5,907 nucleotides of DNA from the NCBI GenBank assembly GCA_028703645.1, contig JAQVML010000108.1:1-5907 (forward strand). Reading direction: 5' to 3'. Within the stretch, counting starts at the first letter, position 1, and each line of letters opens with the position of its first letter. The notes beneath the pieces are model-generated. The model worked only from the letters and a program-made list of their open reading frames with translations. It searched no databases and was not told where the DNA came from. The translations under genes were made by a program, and so were the position numbers. Of this stretch, positions 1-5,907 are shown piece by piece. The DNA is from Eubacteriales bacterium. GTDB taxonomy: Bacteria > Bacillota > Clostridia > Christensenellales > CAG-138.

Positions 1-418
1 GATCAGGAACAACGGACTCGGACTCGGTATCTATTTTCACATGAGCAAGGACGATATGACGCAGATTTTATCCCACCCGCTCTGTGTGCTCGGCACCGAC
101 GGCCTCATCGGCAAGCCAACCGAAAACCCGCATCCGCGCGCATTTGGTAGCACTGCGCGCGCCTTTGATTTGCTCGTACGCGAAAAGAAGCTGCTTACCC
201 CCGAGGCGATGATTCACAAGATGACGGCTCAGGCGGCGGATTTCCTCGGCTTGACGACCAAGGGTCGCATCTCCGACGGCGCGGATGCCGACGTGCTGTT
301 GATCGATCTGGACAAGTTCCGCGACACAGCCACGTATCAAAACGGAAACGCGTTGACGCAGGGCATCGAGAAAATCTTCATCGGCGGGCGAGAAATCTCG
401 CTGCCAACCGTAGAATAA
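1..418 (+). CDS. Amidohydrolase, D-aminoacylase (N-acyl-D-amino-acid deacylase) type, C-terminal part
   Basis: The reading frame is open from base 2 to the TAA at 416-418, so this is the last ~138 codons of a gene that begins upstream; the ATG at 41 is internal. The fragment carries the end of a TIM-barrel metal-dependent hydrolase and its C-terminal beta-sandwich. The LGTDG motif (Asp codon at 98-100) corresponds to the conserved GSDG/GTDG catalytic aspartate of D-aminoacylases. It is followed by an HPRAFGS stretch and by the KMTAQAADFLGL...GRISDGADADVLLID block that closes many amidohydrolases of this group. The family removes N-acyl groups from D-amino acids or opens related amide or cyclic amide bonds in the cytoplasm, using one or two metal ions. 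Metal-binding histidines near the N-terminus are outside the window, so activity and exact substrate cannot be judged. It is co-directional with the kinase 38 bases downstream, probably in one operon. Family assignment is firm; D-aminoacylase over another amidohydrolase is likely but not certain. Confidence 0.85.
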   Translation, partial: IRNNGLGLGIYFHMSKDDMTQILSHPLCVLGTDGLIGKPTENPHPRAFGSTARAFDLLVREKKLLTPEAMIHKMTAQAADFLGLTTKGRISDGADADVLLIDLDKFRDTATYQNGNALTQGIEKIFIGGREISLPTVE

Positions 419-444
419 AGCTATCCCCCGCATTTTCAATCAAC

Positions 445-450
445 GGAGGA
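445..450 (+). promoter_or_regulatory. Ribosome binding site of the PfkB kinase
   Basis: GGAGGA lies six bases before the ATG at 457. It is a near-perfect Shine-Dalgarno sequence at normal spacing and fixes the kinase start. It sits in the 38-base gap after the amidohydrolase stop, and no convincing promoter is seen there, which supports co-transcription. Confidence 0.85.
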
Positions 451-456
451 ACGTAT

Positions 457-1314
457 ATGGACAAGATTACGATCGTTGGCGGCGCTGCCATCGACATTAC
501 CGGAAAACCCGACAGCATCTGCCGCGAGCGGGACAGCAACCTTGGCCGCGTCGGTATCCGCGTTGGCGGCGTTGGGCACAATATCGCCAAACGCCTCGCC
601 TCGCTCAATTATGAAGTGGATCTGGTCACCGCGATCGGCTCCGGCTTTCACGCGGGCATGGTACGCGAAAGCTGCCGCAAGGCAAATGTTTCGCTTGATC
701 ACACCTATGTGGGAACCGAGCACACCGGCACCTATATCGGCGTGTTTGATGAAGATGGCGACATGCTCGTCGGCATCAGTGACATGTCCGTGCTCGACCA
801 TCTCACGCCGGACTATCTTTCGGCGTTGCTTGCGCTGATCAACGAATCAAAGATGTGCGTCATCGACGGCAATCTTTCCCCGGAGTCGCTCAATTATCTT
901 TGCCAGAACGTCACTGCCCCGCTGTTTTATGACCCCGTGAGCTGCGCAAAAGCAAAACGCATCGGCGGAAACATCGGCAGTTGCTACGCGATTAAACCCA
1001 ATCGGTTTGAGGCGGGGTTTCTCTCCGGCAAGTCCTGCGATACGCTCCGCGGCATCTATCGCGCCTCCGATTGGTTTTTGGAACAGGGCGTCAGGCGTGT
1101 GTTCGTCGACCTCGCGGAAGAGGGCGTTTACTGGGCGGATGCGGATGGTTGCGGGGTCGTGCCCGCGGAAACGCGCGTTCTACATGATGTCTCCGTCGCG
1201 GGGGACGCGATGAGCGCCGCCATCATCGACGGCTGCGTCAGAGCGCTACCCGCAGAAGAGTGCGCCCTTCTCGGCGCGAAAGCCAGCGCGGAAGTGTATG
1301 AGCAAATTCAGTAA
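457..1314 (+). CDS. PfkB-family kinase, pseudouridine kinase-like
   Basis: A 285-residue ribokinase-fold (PfkB) kinase that would transfer phosphate from ATP to a sugar or nucleoside hydroxyl in the cytoplasm. Landmarks in order: the N-terminal strand TIVGGAAIDITG (5-16), the DSNLGRVGIRVGGVGHN block (26-42) that includes PfkB signature 1, GISDMSVLDHLTP (107-118), DPVSCAKAK (159-167), the KPNRFEA motif (180-186), and the C-terminal nucleotide-site motif around 244-250 with the presumed catalytic base Asp250. The DSN-G...GGVGxNIA and ISDM blocks are typical of pseudouridine kinases (PsuK), which make pseudouridine 5'-phosphate for cleavage by PsuG; no psuG is present in the window. Two oddities: the anion-hole motif, normally DTxGAGD, reads DVSVAGD with Val247 in place of glycine, and the C-terminus is somewhat shorter than in the ~310-residue E. 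coli enzyme. PfkB membership is near certain, pseudouridine specificity moderate. It could act on another nucleoside or sugar linked to the upstream amidohydrolase. Confidence 0.88.
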   Translation: MDKITIVGGAAIDITGKPDSICRERDSNLGRVGIRVGGVGHNIAKRLASLNYEVDLVTAIGSGFHAGMVRESCRKANVSLDHTYVGTEHTGTYIGVFDEDGDMLVGISDMSVLDHLTPDYLSALLALINESKMCVIDGNLSPESLNYLCQNVTAPLFYDPVSCAKAKRIGGNIGSCYAIKPNRFEAGFLSGKSCDTLRGIYRASDWFLEQGVRRVFVDLAEEGVYWADADGCGVVPAETRVLHDVSVAGDAMSAAIIDGCVRALPAEECALLGAKASAEVYEQIQ

Positions 1315-1327
1315 TTTTGAAATCAGC

Positions 1328-1364
1328 AAAAAAGGAGTTGTCCTGAAAATGGGCAGCTCCTTTT
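1328..1364 (+). terminator. Rho-independent terminator of the amidohydrolase-kinase operon, probably bidirectional
   Basis: Starting 13 bases after the kinase stop, AAAAGGAGTTGTCC (1330-1343) pairs with GGGCAGCTCCTTTT (1351-1364) over 14 positions with two G-U wobbles and a seven-base loop. The plus-strand tail is four T. On the minus strand the same element ends in six T (complement of 1328-1333), so it could also stop transcripts that run past the glgP terminator. Confidence 0.88.
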
Positions 1365-1426
1365 GCGTGGAAGGCGTGGGTGGTGCGGTCGAATACTATT
1401 CGCCCGTGAAGACACAACCCAAATTC

Positions 1427-1465
1427 AAAAGGCTGTCCAAGAAAGAAAAAACTTTTCGGACAGCC
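1427..1465 (-). terminator. Rho-independent terminator of glgP
   Basis: GGCTGTCC (1431-1438) and GGACAGCC (1458-1465) form a perfect eight-base-pair stem. The 19-base loop can add a few more pairs (GAAA at 1441-1444 with TTTC at 1454-1457). Read on the minus strand, it begins 19 bases after the glgP stop and is followed by TTTT (complement of 1427-1430). The plus-strand side lacks a clean T run, so it belongs to glgP. The ~60 bases between this hairpin and the operon terminator show no gene or motif. Confidence 0.8.
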
Positions 1466-1484
1466 ACTTTATTGACGTTATTTC

Positions 1485-3854
1485 TTAAAACAGTCTCGTG
1501 CTCTCCAGCGGCGGAACTGGCTGGATATGCCAAATTTCGTTGGCATATTCGCGAATCGTGCGATCGGAGCTGAATTTTGCGCTGCTGGCAACGTTCATCA
1601 GGCACTTTCTACCAAACGCGATACGATCGCGATACTCGCAGTTGATGTCCGTCCTTCTCTGGCAAAACGCCAATAGCTCCTGCAACACAAAATATTGATC
1701 CGGCTTGGACCAGTCGTTGCCGAACAGCAGCGAGCGATGCAGGTCCGCAAACGCACCGCTGTTGTCGTCGTTCAGGGTGCCGTCGATGAGCGAATCCACC
1801 ACGCGGCGCACGCGCGGCTCGTAATCATAGATCGCCTTGGGGTTATAGTGCGGCTTGAGCTCGTTGAGTTCTTTGACGCTCGCGCCGAAGATATAGTTGT
1901 TCTCCTGACCGGCTTGTTCAACGATCTCCACGTTTGCGCCGTCAAAGGTGCCGAGCGTGACCGCGCCGTTGAGCATCAGCTTCATGTTGCCCGTGCCGCT
2001 TGCCTCGGTGCCCGCGGGCGAAATCTGTTCCGAAACATCCGCGGCGGGAATGATGTGCTCGGCATAAGAGCAGTTATAGTTTTGCACGAACACCACACGC
2101 ATCTTGTCCGCCATGTCAGGATCGGAATTGATCATCTTGCCTAGTTCATTGATATACTTGATGATCGCTTTGGCGCGGATATAGCCGGGAGCAGCCTTTG
2201 CGCCAAAGATATAAGCCGTCGGCGTAAAGTCCTTAATCCGCCCGTCCTTGATGCCAAAATAGGTGTCGAGAATGCCAAAGGCGTTGAGCAGCTGTCGCTT
2301 GTATTCATGCATGCGCTTCACCTGCACGTCGAAGATGAAATCCGGCGGCAGAGAGACGCCCTCTTTTTCCAAGATGAGCTTGCTGAGCTGCTCTTTTTTG
2401 AGGCGCTTGACCTCGTTGAACTGCTCGATATCCGAATCCGACAGGTGCTCCTTGAGCGCGCCGATCTGTTCCAGATTCGAAAGATACCCTTTCCCGATAC
2501 GCGAATCAAGAAAATCGCACAGCTCCGGATTGCAAAGCCCCAGCCAGCGACGCTGCGTGATGCCGTTGGTCTTGTTCTGAAACTTTCCCGGATACGCGAC
2601 ATACCACTCTTTGAGTACGTCGGTTTTCAATATCTCGGTGTGCAGCGCCGCAACGCCGTTGACATAGCGCGAGCAATACACCGCCAAATTCGCCATATGG
2701 ATCAGCTTGCCCTGAATGATGGACATCTTGGAGCAGTCGAACTTGCGCGCCATCAGCTCGCCGCAGAGTTTTGCGTTGATCTGGTAGATGATGTCAAACA
2801 CTTCCGGCAACACGGATTTAAACAGATTGACGTCCCATTTTTCCAGCGCCTCCGCCATCACGGTGTGGTTGGTGTAGGAAAACGTCTTGCTTGCGATCTC
2901 AAACGCGCGATCAAACGGAATACCTTCCTTCATGAGCAGGCGAATGAGTTCGGGGATGCTCACGGTCGGGTGCGTGTCGTTGAGCTGAATCGCCACATGC
3001 TCGGCAAAGCTGTCGATCGGGCGGTTCTCGCGCTTGAAGCGGAAAATAATATCCTGCAGGCTCGCGCTGGAGAGGAAATATTGCTGCTTGAGGCGCAGCT
3101 TCTTGCCGGCTTCGGTCGAGTCGTTGGGATACAGTACGCGCGTAATATCCTCCACCGCGTTCTTTTCCAGCACCGCGAGAGAATACTCCTGATCGTTGAA
3201 GAGTTTGAAATCAAAGTCGGAGACCGCCTCGCTCTGCCAAAGACGAAGGGTTCCAATGTTGCTGGTGTTGTAGCCAAGCACCGGCATATCGTATGCCACC
3301 GCGCGCACGGTCATATCCGCAAATCTCACGAGCATTTCGTGCGTATCGCGTCTGCGGCTCCATGGATCGCCGAAGCGCTGCCAGTCGTCCGCGCTCTCCA
3401 CCTGAAACCCGTCGACAAAGGACTGTTTAAACAGGCCGTATTTATAGCGAATTCCGTAGCCGTCCAGCGGCAGATTTTCCGTTGCCGCGGAGTCGAGGAA
3501 ACAGGCCGCAAGGCGACCCAGACCGCCGTTGCCAAGCGCCGCGTCTTCAATATCTTCAAAGATCGCGATGTCCAGCCCGCGGGATTCAAACTCGCGCTTG
3601 ACGTCGTCTAAAATGCCGAGCACAAAGAGATTGTTATATACGGTTCTGCCGACGAGATATTCTGCGCTGAAATAGTATGCCTCCCGCGTGCGCTCGTGCG
3701 CATGGCGGCTTTCATACCAGTCTTCTGCAATTGCGGCCATCACCACGCCGGATAATGCATCATGCAGTTGCGCGGTCGTTGCGTCCAGAAACGACACCTG
3801 ATGATTCTGCTTGAGCGCAAGCTCTATGCTCTCCATGATGGAATCAATTTTCAC
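1485..3854 (-). CDS. glgP: Glycogen/starch/maltodextrin phosphorylase
   Basis: A complete alpha-glucan phosphorylase (glycosyltransferase family GT35), 789 residues from the chosen start, close to the ~800 usual for bacterial GlgP. It cleaves alpha-1,4 ends of glycogen or maltodextrin with phosphate to give glucose-1-phosphate in the cytoplasm. Recognisable blocks (numbering from the GTG at 3854): FSAEYLVGR (62-70), the DAALGNGGLGRLAACFLDS block (104-122), LYPNDS then LRLKQQYFLSSASLQDI (241-268), QLNDTHP (290-296), TNHTVMAEALEKW (328-340), KTNGITQRRWL (428-438), VKRMHEYKRQLLN (512-524), NYNCSYAEHIIPAADVSEQIS (592-612), and the pyridoxal-phosphate signature EASGTGNMKLMLN (617-629) with the cofactor lysine at Lys625 (codon 1980-1982). 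Start choice: the frame stays open to a GTG at 3899, but that would place the -10 box inside the gene; the GTG at 3854 has GAGGT eight bases upstream. The ATG at 3836 has no ribosome binding site. It is a single-gene transcription unit with no other glycogen gene beside it. Confidence 0.97.
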   Translation of the reverse strand: MKIDSIMESIELALKQNHQVSFLDATTAQLHDALSGVVMAAIAEDWYESRHAHERTREAYYFSAEYLVGRTVYNNLFVLGILDDVKREFESRGLDIAIFEDIEDAALGNGGLGRLAACFLDSAATENLPLDGYGIRYKYGLFKQSFVDGFQVESADDWQRFGDPWSRRRDTHEMLVRFADMTVRAVAYDMPVLGYNTSNIGTLRLWQSEAVSDFDFKLFNDQEYSLAVLEKNAVEDITRVLYPNDSTEAGKKLRLKQQYFLSSASLQDIIFRFKRENRPIDSFAEHVAIQLNDTHPTVSIPELIRLLMKEGIPFDRAFEIASKTFSYTNHTVMAEALEKWDVNLFKSVLPEVFDIIYQINAKLCGELMARKFDCSKMSIIQGKLIHMANLAVYCSRYVNGVAALHTEILKTDVLKEWYVAYPGKFQNKTNGITQRRWLGLCNPELCDFLDSRIGKGYLSNLEQIGALKEHLSDSDIEQFNEVKRLKKEQLSKLILEKEGVSLPPDFIFDVQVKRMHEYKRQLLNAFGILDTYFGIKDGRIKDFTPTAYIFGAKAAPGYIRAKAIIKYINELGKMINSDPDMADKMRVVFVQNYNCSYAEHIIPAADVSEQISPAGTEASGTGNMKLMLNGAVTLGTFDGANVEIVEQAGQENNYIFGASVKELNELKPHYNPKAIYDYEPRVRRVVDSLIDGTLNDDNSGAFADLHRSLLFGNDWSKPDQYFVLQELLAFCQRRTDINCEYRDRIAFGRKCLMNVASSAKFSSDRTIREYANEIWHIQPVPPLESTRLF

Positions 3855-3862
3855 TAAATTTA

Positions 3863-3867
3863 ACCTC
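3863..3867 (-). promoter_or_regulatory. Ribosome binding site deciding the glgP start
   Basis: On the minus strand GAGGT lies eight bases before GTG 3854, a five-base match to the anti-Shine-Dalgarno complement. Neither the upstream GTG at 3899 nor the downstream ATG at 3836 has a comparable site, so translation most likely begins at 3854. Confidence 0.7.
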
Positions 3868-3887
3868 ACTTTTTTGCATCGCGTCCT

Positions 3888-3916
3888 AGTATAGCACACT
3901 TTTTTTCGGATGAAAA
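3888..3916 (-). promoter_or_regulatory. Sigma-A-type promoter of glgP with extended -10
   Basis: On the minus strand, TTTTCA (3911-3916, four of six matches to TTGACA) is followed after exactly 17 bases by TATACT (3888-3893), preceded by TGC to give an extended -10. Transcription would start near 3881, leaving a leader of about 26 bases that contains the ribosome binding site. Confidence 0.72.
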
Positions 3917-3931
3917 GACGCGAAGTCTTTC
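3912..3931. repeat. Short inverted repeat overlapping the glgP -35 box
   Basis: AAAGAC (3914-3919) and GTCTTT (3925-3930) are exact inverted copies around a five-base centre, with a further outer G-C pair if one A is skipped. It overlaps the proposed -35 element (3911-3916), a typical position for a repressor operator. It has no T run that would make it a terminator. The regulatory role is inference only. Confidence 0.35.
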
Positions 3932-3953
3932 TATTATGCTATAAAAGTCGCCT

Positions 3954-3984
3954 AATTACGGGCTTTTTCCCGGTAATTTACCGG
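3954..3984. promoter_or_regulatory. Overlapping inverted repeats upstream of glgP, possible operator
   Basis: CCGGTAATTTACCGG (3970-3984) is a perfect palindrome with seven-base arms and a single central T. A second inverted repeat overlaps it: AATTACGGG (3954-3962) pairs with the CCCG and TAATT of 3969-3978, with one bulged G (3973) and a six-base loop. The two structures share the strand 3970-3978 and could not form together in RNA. They lie about 40-70 bases upstream of the glgP -35 box. Neither is followed by a T run, so a protein-binding site is more likely than a terminator. No known operator consensus was recognised. Confidence 0.45.
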
Positions 3985-4067
3985 AAACGAAGCGTCAACG
4001 GGATCGCAATTGGCTTTTTCTGTATGTTTAGTACATTATTAAGCGTTTTAATGCGATTCTATCTTGT

Positions 4068-4073
4068 ATTATA
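4068..4073 (-). promoter_or_regulatory. Possible second -10 box upstream of glgP
   Basis: The minus strand reads TATAAT, a perfect -10 hexamer in AT-rich DNA, but no acceptable -35 lies 16-18 bases upstream and the base before it is not part of a TGn extension. If used, it would give glgP a leader of about 200 bases that includes the overlapping hairpins at 3954-3984. A chance match is quite possible. Confidence 0.25.
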
Positions 4074-4120
4074 CCCGAATTTATTGTACAAAAGTCCATA
4101 TTTATTTGGAATACTCGCTA

Positions 4121-4144
4121 TTTTTTGAATGTTTTTTCAAAAAA
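4121..4144. repeat. A/T-rich nine-base-pair inverted repeat
   Basis: TTTTTTGAA (4121-4129) and TTCAAAAAA (4136-4144) are perfect inverted copies around a six-base centre. The right arm includes the A run that serves as the T tract of the adjoining minus-strand terminator, so the repeat may just lengthen that termination region. A binding site is an alternative without support. Confidence 0.5.
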
Positions 4145-4164
4145 AAGCGCGGTTTTCGCCACGC
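4139..4164 (-). terminator. Rho-independent terminator of the M3 peptidase gene
   Basis: On the minus strand GCGTGG (complement of 4159-4164) pairs with CCGCGC (complement of 4147-4152), including one G-U pair, around a CGAAAA loop, then a run of eight T (complement of 4139-4146). It lies about 80 bases beyond the peptidase stop and separates that gene from glgP. Confidence 0.85.
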
Positions 4165-4244
4165 CGGAGATCAAAATTTTCTCCTTTTTGCCATTCAAGC
4201 AAATGCTTCGCTTCTTGCTGTGTCAATTGATACCGGCTTGTTTC

Positions 4245-5907
4245 TTATAGATATGCTTCCAAAATGTCCGCAATCCGCGCAATCGTGTCCTCCGAAAACA
4301 CATCACCAAGCCCGTTTTTGCGCAGCTCTTCGCTCATGTCGGCATATGGCTCCCGGATCATAATATTGAAATACGCGGTCTTTGCCGCTTCGGCATCCCG
4401 CTGTGAAAGTTCAAGCAGCTCCAACGCAGGCACCATGCTCACCGCATAGCTGATGTAGTACAGCGGATATTGAAACGTATGCGAAATCAGTACCCATTCG
4501 GTTCCCTGGTAGCCATATACCGCATCCAAGCCGTAATCCACCGCAAGCTCTTTATAGAGCGCGTTCATCTCCTTGAGCGTCATATCCGGGTTTTCGTAAA
4601 CGTCCTGCTGAAACTCGTCTTCCATACAGCCGGACAGCAGCGAAAACATCGCGTCAAACAGCATTGCGCTGCGTGCCTGATCCGCCAGGTCTCCGTAAAA
4701 GTCTTCATACTCGTCAAACAGCAGCAGCACGAGCGCCTGCGAGTCGACCTCGGCCAAATCCAGATTTTCACCGGCAGAGTTGCCCGCCTCGGCATTGTAA
4801 TAATAGTTTGTAAAGTGTCCCAGCTCATGCAGCATGGTTGCGATATCGTCCGCGCTACCCGTCCAAGTGGAAAAGATAAACGGCGCGCGATAGTCGGACA
4901 GATAGGTCGTAAACTGGGAATCCATCTTCACGGCGCTATCGGAAACGTCATACAATTGGTTTTCCAGCAGGTAGGAGACCGCCTCCCGTAGCTTTGGCGA
5001 AAAGGATTCCGAAGCCGTCGGAAGCATGCCGAAAAATGCGTCGTCCGAGAAGGTCTCCGCGTCCAGATCATAGGTGTCGATCCGCTCGTTTGCGTCGATA
5101 AAGATCGGAGCGATGTATTGTTTTACCGCGGCATGCAGCGCTCTGGCATCTGCCGGTGAATACTCTCGCCCAAATCCTTCGTAGCAGTAGGTCGAATAAT
5201 CGGAATAATGCAGTCGTGTCGCGATTTCGTTGCGCAGATCGACCTGCTGAAGAAAAATCTCTCCCGCCTGTTGGTTCAGGGCTAGATTAAACGCATCATA
5301 CAGGCGATAATACTCGTCGTTGCTGAGCGACATATCGTTTTGAATGTCCTCATACGTCCAGTCCGTTCCTTGATCGGACAAGGTAAACGTAGCGCTTAGA
5401 TTATCATATTCGAGTGTCAACTCCGCGTCCTGATTCTCCAACTCTTGTGTGGACGCGTCGAGATACTGCTCATCGTGTTCAATGGCTTCAACAAACCGTT
5501 CGCCAAGGGAGCGCTTTGCGAGGCCGGATGCTTCGTCCGAGGATTCCACCATGGCGGCGGAGACATCCTGCATGTCCGAATCCAACTCGGACAGGGCGGA
5601 TTGCAGATAGGCATACTCGTCCCGGTTTGCGGTATCGGTCACATCAAATGCGTATTGCAGATAGATGAGCGAAAGCATCGAGTCCGCGTGATCATACTGC
5701 TGCTGCAACACCCGGTAAGCATCAATCAGGTCTTGCGCGGACGTGCCCGCGTCAATCTCGCTCTGCAGGTCGTCGATTGCTCTGCGCATGCTCGCAAGAT
5801 CCGGCCTTTCGTAGACCATCTCCGAAAACGGAACATTCGCGCGCTCCGTTTCTACAATCTGGTGCGCGAGAGGCGCATTGTAGTCAACCGAAACATTCTT
5901 TGTGGTT
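4245..5907 (-). CDS. M3-family zinc oligoendopeptidase, probably exported, N-terminus missing
   Basis: The frame is open from the window edge to the TAA at 4245-4247, giving 553 visible codons; the ATG at 5819 is internal, since 29 sense codons precede it and continue past the edge. The protein is a family M3 metallopeptidase of the oligoendopeptidase F type, which hydrolyses short peptides. Numbering from the ATG at 5819: a long helical N-terminal region containing the family-like MVYERPDLASM start, then the zinc site HELGH (331-335, codons 4815-4829), the probable third ligand Glu357 in LAEVDSQAL, and a late YPLYYISYA segment (451-459) matching the tyrosine-rich substrate-binding strand of the family. 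The chain is rich in Asp and Glu and poor in Cys, as in exported proteins, and relatives in Clostridia are often lipoproteins. The signal sequence, if any, is outside the window, so location is inference. The gene has its own terminator and is probably not co-transcribed with glgP. Confidence 0.92.
   Translation of the reverse strand, partial: TTKNVSVDYNAPLAHQIVETERANVPFSEMVYERPDLASMRRAIDDLQSEIDAGTSAQDLIDAYRVLQQQYDHADSMLSLIYLQYAFDVTDTANRDEYAYLQSALSELDSDMQDVSAAMVESSDEASGLAKRSLGERFVEAIEHDEQYLDASTQELENQDAELTLEYDNLSATFTLSDQGTDWTYEDIQNDMSLSNDEYYRLYDAFNLALNQQAGEIFLQQVDLRNEIATRLHYSDYSTYCYEGFGREYSPADARALHAAVKQYIAPIFIDANERIDTYDLDAETFSDDAFFGMLPTASESFSPKLREAVSYLLENQLYDVSDSAVKMDSQFTTYLSDYRAPFIFSTWTGSADDIATMLHELGHFTNYYYNAEAGNSAGENLDLAEVDSQALVLLLFDEYEDFYGDLADQARSAMLFDAMFSLLSGCMEDEFQQDVYENPDMTLKEMNALYKELAVDYGLDAVYGYQGTEWVLISHTFQYPLYYISYAVSMVPALELLELSQRDAEAAKTAYFNIMIREPYADMSEELRKNGLGDVFSEDTIARIADILEAYL

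Larger units (their letters stand above)
3855..4244. other. Long AT-rich intergenic region between the M3 peptidase gene and glgP
   Basis: This 390-base stretch has no supported gene. From the peptidase end it contains a terminator (4139-4164), an A/T-rich inverted repeat (4121-4144), a consensus -10 hexamer (4068-4073), a palindrome pair (3954-3984) and the glgP promoter (3888-3916). A hand count gives roughly a quarter G+C for 4021-4140, far below the flanking genes. Several short open frames on the plus strand lack ribosome binding sites and family resemblance. No riboswitch class was recognised. Confidence 0.75.

Noticed and set aside
12..26. Tandem GGACTC-like repeat near the left edge
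   Set aside because: Just two copies that encode Gly-Leu-Gly-Leu-Gly within the amidohydrolase frame; a coding coincidence.
1298..1573. 91-codon plus-strand frame overlapping the end of the kinase
   Set aside because: It crosses both terminators and the 3' end of glgP, has no ribosome binding site, and shows no family resemblance.
2307..3611. Long 434-codon open frame on the plus strand, antisense to glgP
   Set aside because: It lies wholly opposite a clearly conserved enzyme, has His/Arg/Val-rich composition typical of a reverse-frame shadow in GC-rich coding DNA, and shows no ribosome binding site or family motif.
3910..4128. 72-codon hydrophobic open frame on the plus strand that resembles a small membrane protein
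   Set aside because: No Shine-Dalgarno before the ATG, no plus-strand promoter seen, and the Phe/Leu/Tyr richness follows from the T-rich base composition. It also runs over the glgP -35 region and the palindromes.
4118..4174. 18-codon minus-strand frame starting TTG at 4174 with AAGGAG six bases upstream
   Set aside because: The ribosome-site match is good, but the frame runs straight through the terminator hairpin and its T tract, so it is very unlikely to be translated as a gene.
4166..4189. Plus-strand hairpin GGAGA/TCTCC followed by five T, terminator-like
   Set aside because: The stem is only five pairs and no plus-strand gene lies upstream to be terminated.
4470..4991. 173-codon plus-strand open frame opposite the M3 peptidase
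   Set aside because: A shadow of the peptidase coding frame: it covers the same bases as the HELGH region and has no start signal or recognisable domain.

Overview
The window looks like ordinary chromosome from a moderately GC-rich member of the Bacillota, most likely a Clostridia-type gut or anaerobic bacterium. This is an inference from GGAGG-type ribosome binding sites, classic hairpin-plus-U-tract terminators, a sigma-A-like promoter with an extended -10, and the protein families present. I cannot name a genus. No RNA gene, mobile element, CRISPR array or phage gene is visible.

Layout. Bases 1-1314 hold two plus-strand genes in an apparent operon: the 3' end of an amidohydrolase of the D-aminoacylase (N-acyl-D-amino-acid deacylase) type, then 38 bases later a complete PfkB-family kinase that most resembles pseudouridine kinases. 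Bases 1315-1484 are a convergent intergenic region with one terminator for each side. Bases 1485-3854 hold, on the minus strand, a complete glycogen/starch phosphorylase (glgP). Its own promoter and ribosome binding site lie just upstream, and they set the start at a GTG at 3854 rather than at the longest-ORF start. Bases 3855-4244 are a long AT-rich intergenic region with the glgP promoter, a perfect palindrome that could be an operator, a possible second promoter and the terminator of the next gene. Bases 4245-5907 hold, on the minus strand, a zinc metallopeptidase of family M3 (oligoendopeptidase type) whose N-terminus lies beyond the window.

How the genes relate. The three transcription units look independent. 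The amidohydrolase-kinase pair suggests salvage of a sugar-containing or acylated small molecule, but the substrate cannot be read from the sequence. GlgP releases glucose-1-phosphate from alpha-glucan stores; no other glycogen gene is present here. The M3 peptidase is probably an exported lipoprotein that trims peptides, judging by its acidic composition and its relatives.

No new system is evident. The points most worth a second look are a Gly-to-Val change in the kinase anion-hole motif, overlapping inverted repeats upstream of glgP, and the unassigned amidohydrolase-kinase pairing.
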